NCBI GenBank assembly: GCA_026398275.1 | Contig: JAPLTF010000060.1 | Span: 1-64,000 of the forward strand | Direction of reading: 5' to 3' | Source: Verrucomicrobiota bacterium | GTDB taxonomy: Bacteria > Verrucomicrobiota > Verrucomicrobiia > Chthoniobacterales > Terrimicrobiaceae | DNA: 64,000 bases | In this document: positions 1 to 7,681 of the stretch, piece after piece | Layout: every line of letters starts with the position of its first letter | Position numbering within the stretch: the stretch's first letter is position 1 | Made by a program: the position numbers and the translations under genes | The notes under the pieces: model-generated | Databases searched by the model: none | What the model saw: the letters and a program-made list of their open reading frames with translations, nothing else | Told to the model about the DNA's origin: nothing

Positions 1-1
1 A

Positions 2-40
2 GCCTGCCGCAGGCAGCCCGGAGGGCGATGCGAAGCATCG
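2..40. repeat. Two adjacent short perfect hairpins in apparent intergenic DNA
   Basis: GCCTGC-c-GCAGGC (2..14) and CGATGC-gaa-GCATCG (26..40). Confidence 0.5.
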
Positions 41-225
41 GCAACACCGCTGTGGGTATTGCCGCCGCCTTCGTGCCTTGGCCAAGCCAAAAATCCTCAG
101 CAACGCGGCTTTTTCCTAATTATTTCACAGGTTCTTAGCCGAATACAAGTCGGCGCTGACGGAGCAGCGGCCCTCCATGAGCCTACCCTCCCAGAGAAAT
201 CTGCAATGCGCCAAGCATCGCGCGT

Positions 226-618
226 TCAGGCTTCCACCAAAATCTCCGGATTTTTTCGGGCGATGGACAGCAGTTTCCGGGCAGCGCCGGAGGGCTGGCG
301 CGTTCCATACTCCCACGCCACGACGGCGGCCTTGCTGACGCCCAGGTAAGAGGCAAAGACCCCCTGGCTCGCATTCAGGGACGAGCGGATTCCGGCGATC
401 TGCTTCGGTGCCAGCGGAAGCGGTGCCTCCATGCGAAATGTCCGCAGGGTCTTCTTCTCCTTGAGGGATTCCACCCCTTCCCGCGCAGCGGCGAGCAGCG
501 AGGCTCCGCTGAAAGGTTCAAGGCTTTCGAGTGCCGAGAGCACGGCGGATCTCCGCTGAGAGGGACCGGAGGTCATTTTCTTCCGAACGGCTGAGGTCTG
601 ATTTTTTGGCTTTGGCAT
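226..618 (-). CDS. XRE-type HTH antitoxin, HigA-2-like (start uncertain; Met at 576 also possible)
   Basis: C-terminal HTH 'IRSSLNASQGVFASYLGVSKAAVVAWEYGTRQPSGAARKLL'; downstream of and overlapping a RelE/HigB-like ORF. Confidence 0.8.
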   Translation of the reverse strand: MPKPKNQTSAVRKKMTSGPSQRRSAVLSALESLEPFSGASLLAAAREGVESLKEKKTLRTFRMEAPLPLAPKQIAGIRSSLNASQGVFASYLGVSKAAVVAWEYGTRQPSGAARKLLSIARKNPEILVEA

Positions 619-859
619 AAAGAGTTACGAGGACGGTGATTTGAAGATCGGCAAGGTAGAGATAAATGACACGCGCGCCGCCGCTTTTTCCAATTCCAGC
701 GCTGGGAAACGCCATGCGGGCTTTGCGAAAACCACCGGTCCCCCTGATGAGATCTCCCTGTTCGGGGTCAGCGAGGATTTCGCGTTGGAATACGGAATAA
801 TCATCATCCGGCAGTCTGGTTATCGCCTTTGTGAAGGCGGGAAATTCAATAAATACCAT
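518..859 (-). CDS. RelE/HigB-2-like type II toxin
   Basis: 'FIEFPAFTKAITRL...LIRGTGGFRKARMAFPSAGIGKSGGARVIYLYLADLQITVLVTLYAKAKKSDLS' has the RelE/HigB-2 family pattern; paired with an HTH gene. Confidence 0.8.
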   Translation of the reverse strand: MVFIEFPAFTKAITRLPDDDYSVFQREILADPEQGDLIRGTGGFRKARMAFPSAGIGKSGGARVIYLYLADLQITVLVTLYAKAKKSDLSRSEENDLRSLSAEIRRALGTRKP

Positions 860-863
860 ACAT

Positions 864-877
864 TGTATTATATTACA
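864..877. promoter_or_regulatory. Possible autoregulatory operator of the HigBA-like pair
   Basis: TGTA-TTATAT-TACA dyad just upstream of the toxin start (859, minus strand). Confidence 0.3.
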
Positions 878-896
878 CAGTCAAATAGTTTATTCC

Positions 897-1643
897 CTAT
901 CTGCCGAGTGAAAGCCGCTGGGCGGTGAAGCGGGGGAGGCCGGCGCGGATGATTTTTCTCTTGGTTCGCTTGATGTCGTATTCGACGCGGCGAAACTCGA
1001 CGATGGCCTGCTCTGGCCGGTAGATGACGTAGCAGGCACGGGGATCCCCGTCCCGGGGCTGGCCGACCGCGCCCACATTCACCAGAACTTTTCCACCTGG
1101 CGGCAGCGGCATAACATCTTTCCCTGTCCGCTGGGTGACCTGCCCGGCGGGGGATTCCTGCCACCAAACCATCGGCTTGTGGGTATGGCCACAGAACGCG
1201 AGATGTGAGGATTGTGCCGAAAAATGCCTGCGGGCGTCTTCCGGGGAGATGATGTATGGCCACCCGAACGAACTCGCTAGCGAGGCGTGGGTGAAAACAA
1301 CCCCATCGATGGCCAGAGTTCGGGGCAATGCCGCGATCCACGCCCGATCTGATTCATTGAGTCGGGCAGCGGCAAACACGACGCCAGCGGTGGCCGTATC
1401 GTTGAAATCCGGGGGCGGTGCAGGCAGGCAGGCCGCCTCATCGTGATTTCCCAGAAGCACCGGGCATCCGAGTTCACGAACCGCACGCATACATGGCTGC
1501 ACGCTTGAAGCGTAGCCCACGATGTCGCCCAGGCAGACGATCTGCGAAACCTCCTGCGACTGCATATCGTCAAGAACAGCCGTCAACGCCTCGTAGTTCG
1601 AGTGGATGTCACTGATGACCGCAATGGCGCTCTGCATGGACAC
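897..1643 (-). CDS. Metallophosphoesterase family protein
   Basis: 'AVISDIHSNYEAL', 'CLGDIVGYA', 'LLGNHDEA', 'FCGHTHKPM' calcineurin-like motifs. Confidence 0.88.
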   Translation of the reverse strand: MSMQSAIAVISDIHSNYEALTAVLDDMQSQEVSQIVCLGDIVGYASSVQPCMRAVRELGCPVLLGNHDEAACLPAPPPDFNDTATAGVVFAAARLNESDRAWIAALPRTLAIDGVVFTHASLASSFGWPYIISPEDARRHFSAQSSHLAFCGHTHKPMVWWQESPAGQVTQRTGKDVMPLPPGGKVLVNVGAVGQPRDGDPRACYVIYRPEQAIVEFRRVEYDIKRTKRKIIRAGLPRFTAQRLSLGR

Positions 1644-1684
1644 GAATACGACCCTGGGGGAATACCGTCAACCGGACGAGAGGC

Positions 1685-2452
1685 TCACTCCTTCGCGCGG
1701 AAGACGCCTTTTTGGAGGTGCGGACCCGATTCCTTGAGCCGGTGGGGGATTTTTTTGAGCCAGAGGCGGAAGGCCTGCCAGTGGATCAGTGTGATGATCT
1801 TCAATGTCACCAGCGGATATTTTGCGGTGAGGAACAGGAGGTTGCCGGCGGTCAGATCCCGGCGGGTTCCGGTGAGCGTGCTGATCAGGGTTTTCACACC
1901 GCCCTTGTAGTCATCGATGAGAACGCGCAGGCGGTCGCCCGGGAGGTCGAGGCGGAAGTCGAACGCGAGATCCAGTTCGGAGAACGGGGAGACGTAAAAA
2001 TTCTTCGGCACGCGGACATGGAACCGCCCGCCGTCGAGCGGCACGATGTAGGGTTTCAGCTCGCCGAATGTATTCCCGACCTGAACCACCGAAACCATCG
2101 GATCCCCGGCTTCGTCGTGGCAGAAAAAGATGGAGACCGGATTGAACGTGTAGCCGAGCAGTCGGGGGAGTGTGAGCAGGCGGATTCGTGCGGGAGCTTT
2201 TTCGAATCCCTCGCTCTTGAGGAATGCCGTGAGGTTTTCCCGGATGGTTCCGGATTGGATCTGGATGTAGTCGGCAGACCGGAGCGAATACAGATTCGGC
2301 TGATCGACGCTGAAGAACGGAATGGCATTTTCGATCCCGGCAAGCTCGTCGAGATCGAGAAAGAAAAGGAAGATCCTGTAAACAAACTCATGTTGCTTCG
2401 GGAGAATCCGCCGGTGCATGACCGTGCATTCATAGAGGCAGGAATGCTTCAC
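1685..2452 (-). CDS. DUF1365 domain-containing protein
   Basis: 'CTVMHRRILPKQHEFVYRIFLFFLDLDEL...LLTLPRLLGYTFNPVSIFFCHD' is characteristic of DUF1365. Confidence 0.88.
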   Translation of the reverse strand: MKHSCLYECTVMHRRILPKQHEFVYRIFLFFLDLDELAGIENAIPFFSVDQPNLYSLRSADYIQIQSGTIRENLTAFLKSEGFEKAPARIRLLTLPRLLGYTFNPVSIFFCHDEAGDPMVSVVQVGNTFGELKPYIVPLDGGRFHVRVPKNFYVSPFSELDLAFDFRLDLPGDRLRVLIDDYKGGVKTLISTLTGTRRDLTAGNLLFLTAKYPLVTLKIITLIHWQAFRLWLKKIPHRLKESGPHLQKGVFRAKE

Positions 2453-3720
2453 GATTTGAGAAAAACTTTCAGAAGCGCGGAGAGGTTGACCGCCGACGCG
2501 TAGGCATCCTCATGGAATCCGTATCGAAAATAGCTGCCGCAGAAAAAAACCCTCTGCTGCGGGGAGCGGGTGTTCAGCGAGGGGAGCCCGTCCTGCGCCC
2601 GCATGGCTTCGAGGGTGAAGACCGGATGGTCGTAGTCGGTCTCGTAGAGCACTTTCTCCGGGGGGATGAATGCCTGGGAATTGAGGGAGACGAAGTAGTT
2701 CCTTTTGTTTGAAACCCCCTGCAGGGAATTCATCCAGTAGTGGGTCGTCGCCCGGATGCAACCCGAGCGGTCGCGGTCCATCCGGTAATTCCACGACGCC
2801 CAGGCCCGCCTGCGGACCGGCATGACGGATTCGTCGGTGTGGAGGCTGACGGTATTGCGCTGGTAGCCGAATGCCGACAGGAGCCGCTTCTGGGCAGGAT
2901 CCGGATCCGTGAGCATCGCCAGCGCCTCATCCGCGTGGGCGGCAACCACCACCCGGTCGAAAGTTTGAGACTCGCCGTCCGCTGTCCGGAGGGTCACGTG
3001 GTCGGGATGCTCGGTGAGCCCGACGACTTTCGCCGGCAGGCGGACCGGCCGGACCGCCTCCAGGATTTTATCCACATAGGACTTCGCCCCGCCGGTGACG
3101 GTGAACCACGGGTGGTGGGTGGTCACCCCGAGGAATCCGTGGTTGTGAAAAAACCGCAGGAGGCTGTGCGCGGGAAAATCCAGCATCCGGACCGGATCGG
3201 TCGACCAGACCGCCGAGCTCATCGGCACGAGATAGAAATCCAGAAAGTCCCTCCCCAGCCGGTGCTTCGCCGTGAATTCCCGCACCGTCAAATCCCGCGT
3301 GGATTCATCCGCCAGCGCCTCCTGCGCCAGTTTGAAAAAGCGGAGCACCTGGTAGAGCAGGCGATAAAACCTCGGGCGCAGAAGGTTTTTCCGCTGCGCA
3401 AAAACCTTGTTCGCGCCCATGCCGTTGTATTCGAGCCCCTCCGGCAGGTGCTGGACGCTGAAGGACATTTCCGAGGGTTTCGTGTGGACGCCAAGCTCTT
3501 CAAAGAGGCGGACCAGGTTCGGATAGTTGACCCGGTTGAAGACGATGAACCCGGTGTCGATGCGGACCTGTTTGCCATCCTCCTCCACCTCCACGGTATT
3601 CGAATGCCCGCCCGGGCGCTGCTCGCGCTCGATGAGCGTGATGTCCGCCAGGTTCCGCAATTGCCAGGCGCATCCGAGCCCCGCCACCCCGGTGCCGACG
3701 ATGGCGATCCGCTCCTTCAC
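2449..3720 (-). CDS. FAD-dependent oxidoreductase (amine oxidase-like)
   Basis: GTG start at 3720 gives 'VKERIAIVGTGVAGLGCAWQL' (Rossmann GxGxxG). It overlaps the desaturase stop (GTGA) and the DUF1365 start (ATGA). Confidence 0.87.
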   Translation of the reverse strand: MKERIAIVGTGVAGLGCAWQLRNLADITLIEREQRPGGHSNTVEVEEDGKQVRIDTGFIVFNRVNYPNLVRLFEELGVHTKPSEMSFSVQHLPEGLEYNGMGANKVFAQRKNLLRPRFYRLLYQVLRFFKLAQEALADESTRDLTVREFTAKHRLGRDFLDFYLVPMSSAVWSTDPVRMLDFPAHSLLRFFHNHGFLGVTTHHPWFTVTGGAKSYVDKILEAVRPVRLPAKVVGLTEHPDHVTLRTADGESQTFDRVVVAAHADEALAMLTDPDPAQKRLLSAFGYQRNTVSLHTDESVMPVRRRAWASWNYRMDRDRSGCIRATTHYWMNSLQGVSNKRNYFVSLNSQAFIPPEKVLYETDYDHPVFTLEAMRAQDGLPSLNTRSPQQRVFFCGSYFRYGFHEDAYASAVNLSALLKVFLKS

Positions 3721-4655
3721 CTTTTTGCCTCGTCGTAGACTTTTGAGGGGACGGACCTGATGTCCCAGACGAGGCCGACGGCTCCCATGAGGCGGATGAT
3801 GTAATACGAGATGTCGATCTCCCACCAATAGAACCCCTGCCTCGCGGAAGCCTGGTAGCGGTGGTGGTTGTTGTGCCAGCCCTCGCCGAGCGTCAGGACG
3901 GCCAGAAGCCAGCTGTTCCGGCTCTCGTCGCCGGTTTCGAACCGTTTGTTTCCAAAGGTGTGGGCAAAGGAATTGATTCCGCACGTGGCGTGGAAGAGCA
4001 CGGTCGTGCTGATGAAAAATCCCCAGACGATGAGCTGCCAGGCGTTGGTTCCGAGGCCGGGTGCAAAAGCCTGCAGGCAGGCCCCCAGAGCTGCGAGGAA
4101 CACCAGGAGCAGCAGCGGGCCGAGCAGGTCGAAGCGGTTCAAAAAAACCAGCTCGGGAAATTTCTGCAGGTCGCGCACCATCCGGTAGTCGGTCGGAAAA
4201 TTCCTACTGCTGGTGAGCCAGCCGATGTGCGACCAGACAAACCCTTTCTCCACCGGTGAGTGGGCATCCGACGGCTCGTCGGAATGCGCGTGGTGATGGC
4301 GGTGCACCGCTGCCCACCAGAGCGGCCCACGCTGCACTGCGGTGAGTCCCAGCAGACCGAAAAGAAATTGGACCGGCCGGGATGTCTGATACGCCCTGTG
4401 GCAGAAATAGCGGTGGTAGAGACCGGTGATGGCAAACATGCGGACCACATACAGCGCCGCAGCCACGGCGACGGCCGTCCAGCTCCAGCCGGTCCAGATC
4501 ACGCCGAGACAGCCGAGGTGGAGGATGATGAAGGGAACGCTCCTCATGAACTCGAACTTCTCCGGCTTGTTCCGGACGGATTCCTCCCCCTCGGGGAAAT
4601 AGTCCGAATCAATCGCCCGCAAGAGCGGGTCCAGCAGGGTTTTCAGAGTCATCAC
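3717..4655 (-). CDS. Acyl-CoA/fatty acid desaturase
   Basis: Membrane protein with three His boxes: 'HRYFCH', 'HRHHHAH', 'HNNHHRY'. Start is GTG (4655) or the adjacent ATG (4652). Confidence 0.88.
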   Translation of the reverse strand: MMTLKTLLDPLLRAIDSDYFPEGEESVRNKPEKFEFMRSVPFIILHLGCLGVIWTGWSWTAVAVAAALYVVRMFAITGLYHRYFCHRAYQTSRPVQFLFGLLGLTAVQRGPLWWAAVHRHHHAHSDEPSDAHSPVEKGFVWSHIGWLTSSRNFPTDYRMVRDLQKFPELVFLNRFDLLGPLLLLVFLAALGACLQAFAPGLGTNAWQLIVWGFFISTTVLFHATCGINSFAHTFGNKRFETGDESRNSWLLAVLTLGEGWHNNHHRYQASARQGFYWWEIDISYYIIRLMGAVGLVWDIRSVPSKVYDEAKR

Positions 4656-5545
4656 CCCTCTTCTCTCATGCCAAGAGTCGAGAGGATCCGGTTGAGATCC
4701 TCGTCCCCGTAATACTCGATATGGATGGAGCCCTTTTTGTCACCGTGATGGAGGCTCACCCGGGTCGAGAGCCGGTGGGTCAGGAGATTTTGGACGCGCA
4801 GGAGAGCCGGCGCGAGTTCGGGTGCGGACGAAGAGGAATTGCTCCGCCTGGTGGGTTTGCGCCCGGTTTTTGCGAGGTGGTCTGCGGCGAGCTTTTCCGC
4901 AACCCGGACCGACGCTCCCTGGCGGATGATTTGTTCCGCCAGCCATTTTTGCTCGTCATGGGCTTTGAGCGAGAGGAGTACCTTGGCATGGCCGACCGAG
5001 ATCCGGTCGTGCTTGAGAAGCGACTGCACGTCCACATCCAGATCCAGGAGGCGCATGGCATTGGCGATCGCCGCCCGGCTTTTTCCCACGCGCTTCGAGA
5101 TGTCCTCCTGGGTGAGGCCGAAATCCCGCGAAAGCCGCTGGTAGCCCGCGGCCTCCTCGATCGGGTTGAGCCCTTCGCGCTGGAGGTTTTCAATGAGGGC
5201 CAGCTCGCAGACCTCCTGGTCGGTGGCCTCCCGGACGATGGCTGGAGCCTCGGTGAGCCCGAGCTCGCGCGCCGCGCGCCAGCGTCGCTCGCCGGCGATG
5301 AGCTCGTATTTTCCATCGACCTTGCGCACGATGAGAGGCTGGATGATCCCGCGCTCCCGGATGCTCTCGACCAGTTCGTGGAGGTGCTCCGCAGGAAATT
5401 CAATGCGCGGCTGAAAGGGGCTGGGGATGATGCGGTCCAGGCCGAGCTTCTGGATCCGCTCGCCGAGTTCCTCCGAGGGGGCCGGGTTGACGACGCGTGT
5501 GTTGATCAGCGCGCTGAGTCCCTTGCCGAGTGCCTGCTTTGCCAT
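4652..5545 (-). CDS. parB: ParB/Spo0J chromosome partitioning protein
   Basis: 'MAKQALGKGLSALINT', 'IIPSPFQPRIEF', 'LIAGERRWRAARELGL', 'ENLQREGLNPIEEA' ParB motifs; start trimmed to Met at 5545. Confidence 0.92.
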   Translation of the reverse strand: MAKQALGKGLSALINTRVVNPAPSEELGERIQKLGLDRIIPSPFQPRIEFPAEHLHELVESIRERGIIQPLIVRKVDGKYELIAGERRWRAARELGLTEAPAIVREATDQEVCELALIENLQREGLNPIEEAAGYQRLSRDFGLTQEDISKRVGKSRAAIANAMRLLDLDVDVQSLLKHDRISVGHAKVLLSLKAHDEQKWLAEQIIRQGASVRVAEKLAADHLAKTGRKPTRRSNSSSSAPELAPALLRVQNLLTHRLSTRVSLHHGDKKGSIHIEYYGDEDLNRILSTLGMREEG

Positions 5546-5613
5546 AATGGAGTCCAGCTTACGCGCTTGCTCCCATCCCCGACAAGCAGAAGGAGTGGAT
5601 TTCGTCGCCCGGG

Positions 5614-6279
5614 ATGATAAGTCATCGGTTGGTGATATCCGGACTCCAGATTTGGGAAGACAGAGAAGCAAGGACCCCCGCCGGGCAGATGGCTCTGGAT
5701 GAGGCGTTGCTTCATCAGGCGCGATGCCCGGTTGTCCGGTTCTACCGCTGGGCAGCACCCGCCGTCACATTCGGATATGCGCAGCGGTATGCGGATGTGC
5801 GCCCGATTGCCGGGGTGCGTCCGGCGATCCGGCGCTGGACGGGGGGCGGAATGGTTTTTCATGGCGAGGACCTGACGATGGCTTTGGCGGTGCCGGCTTC
5901 GCACGAGCTCTGCCGACTGCAGACCGGAATGGTTTATCAGCGGATCCACGAGGCGATTCTGAAAGCTGTGGAAATGGAACTGCCCGGCACGAGGCTTGCG
6001 GGGCCCGGGGATTGCCTTCCGGGCCCGGCCTGCTTTGAGAGCCCGGCACTGAACGACCTCCTCCATGAAGGGCGCAAAATCTGCGGCGGGGCGCTGCGGC
6101 GAGGGAAGGGCGGGCTTTTGTATCAGGGCTCCCTCCACGGGAATTTTTCAGCGATGGCACTGGGGGGCGCGCTTTGCGCTTCCTCAGAAATCTTCAAGCC
6201 GGATGAAGAAACACTGGTGCTCTGTAACCGGCTCTCAGTCGAGAGATATGCGACGGAGGGCTGGAACTTGATGCGCTGA
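5614..6279 (+). CDS. Lipoate-protein ligase A family (BPL/LplA/LipB superfamily) protein
   Basis: 'MALDEALLHQA..PVVRFYRWAAPAVTFGYAQRYADV', 'RPAIRRWTGGGMVFHGEDLTMALAVP'. Confidence 0.8.
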   Translation: MISHRLVISGLQIWEDREARTPAGQMALDEALLHQARCPVVRFYRWAAPAVTFGYAQRYADVRPIAGVRPAIRRWTGGGMVFHGEDLTMALAVPASHELCRLQTGMVYQRIHEAILKAVEMELPGTRLAGPGDCLPGPACFESPALNDLLHEGRKICGGALRRGKGGLLYQGSLHGNFSAMALGGALCASSEIFKPDEETLVLCNRLSVERYATEGWNLMR

Positions 6280-6319
6280 GCCGGGTTCAGGAGTCGAGAG
6301 GCCGGGAGCCTGAAGCGTT

Positions 6320-7402
6320 TCAGCGGTCGATTTTCTTTTCCGCTTCGCTCATCGGCCGGACTTCGATTTGCGCGATGACATTGCCCGCACCGGCCACGTC
6401 GGTGGCGATGGCGACCAGCCGGTCGCGGTTGCCCGCGCTGACGGCGCGGCCGCGGAGCGTCGATGTGCCGTTGAGTGTCACCACCTCGATGTTCCGCCCG
6501 TAGTTCGACAGCCCGCGCTCGGCGGCGATCCGCCTGGTGATGTCGCGGGTGACGGACTTGTCTCTTTCGCTTTCGCCGTGAACAAGGGGCGGGGGAGGAA
6601 CTCCCGGACGTTCCGGTGCTTCCTCCGTAAAGCGTCCCGACCGGGACATGTCGAACGAGGGAGCGGCTTCGAACGGCTGCTCGTGGTCGTTCAGGCGGAG
6701 CGCATTGTTCTTCAGGTTATAGCGGAGCGCCTGCGGGACGACGATTTTTTTTCTTACGGAACTGGCGGAGCTGAACGACTCGATCACCACGCCCTTGAGG
6801 CGTCCGGTGACGCGGTTCAGATCGCGCAGTCCGATGACATTTCCCAGCGGAACGCCCTGCAGGTTTTCCACCGGCATGAACAGTATGGTTGATCCCTTGC
6901 GGAGGTGGCTGAGATGGTCGGGGGAATTTTCGTTGCCCGGATACGCAAAGTAAGGAGTTTGGCCGAAGTAGCGATAGACCGCGGCCACTTTCGCGGAGTC
7001 CGGTGGGCCGATTTTTGGAAGTTCAAAGACCGGCGCATCGCCCAGCGTTTTGACATCCATATCAAGGAAGAGCGTGCGGGGAGTGCCGTCGTCCCGGAGG
7101 GCGGCAGGCGGGATGATCCGGGTCTTCTCCCCGATGCCGGCGAACCCGCCAAGGCCGACCACCATGCCCACGTAACGGCCGTTCTCCAGATCAACAAGCG
7201 AGTCCTTGACGACACCGAGGAGCTGCCCCTTGTTGTTCCTCACATCTTTCCCGACGATCTCGTCCCATTGGCCGGTTTTCACCTGGGCATCCGAGCGGCC
7301 AGCCCAAAACAGGGGGAAGACAACCGCGAGTAAAAGGCGGACAACTTTGCCGAAGCCCGTTGACACGGGCAGGCCCATCGAGGGGGAGCAGGAAGTGAGC
7401 AT
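6320..7402 (-). CDS. Secreted protein with PRC-barrel-like repeats and a C-terminal BON-like domain
   Basis: N-terminal signal-like segment; 'VGKDVRNNKGQLLGVVKDSLVDLENGRYVGMVV' PRC-like; C-terminal 'VTLNGTSTLRGRAVSAGNRDRLVAIATDVAGAGNVIAQIEV' BON-like. Confidence 0.7.
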   Translation of the reverse strand: MLTSCSPSMGLPVSTGFGKVVRLLLAVVFPLFWAGRSDAQVKTGQWDEIVGKDVRNNKGQLLGVVKDSLVDLENGRYVGMVVGLGGFAGIGEKTRIIPPAALRDDGTPRTLFLDMDVKTLGDAPVFELPKIGPPDSAKVAAVYRYFGQTPYFAYPGNENSPDHLSHLRKGSTILFMPVENLQGVPLGNVIGLRDLNRVTGRLKGVVIESFSSASSVRKKIVVPQALRYNLKNNALRLNDHEQPFEAAPSFDMSRSGRFTEEAPERPGVPPPPLVHGESERDKSVTRDITRRIAAERGLSNYGRNIEVVTLNGTSTLRGRAVSAGNRDRLVAIATDVAGAGNVIAQIEVRPMSEAEKKIDR

Positions 7403-7437
7403 CTTGCCGCATCCCTTATCTCAAATCACCAGCGGTG

Positions 7438-7631
7438 GCTATCCGTTTTCGCTGCAGAATTGTTTTCGCTTTTTGGATAGCCCGGCCGGGCTCTCGATGG
7501 ATGGGAGGACTCACGCATGTCGGCGGGGCGATCGGCGGGATTCCGCCGGCACCTTTCTGACGAACGTCGGAAAAGCGCCGCCGGATCACTATCCGAAAAG
7601 CGAACAAATAATAGCGCGCCAGGTGGATAGT
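7438..7631. promoter_or_regulatory. Two inverted-repeat pairs RCTATCC-N30-GGATAGY in a divergent promoter region
   Basis: GCTATCC (7438..7444) / GGATAGC (7475..7481) and ACTATCC (7588..7594) / GGATAGT (7625..7631), both with exactly 30-nt spacers. Confidence 0.6.
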
Positions 7632-7681
7632 CAAGGGGTCAGGAGGGCGCTATTTATTAGAAAAGTTAATCTCTCCCAATT

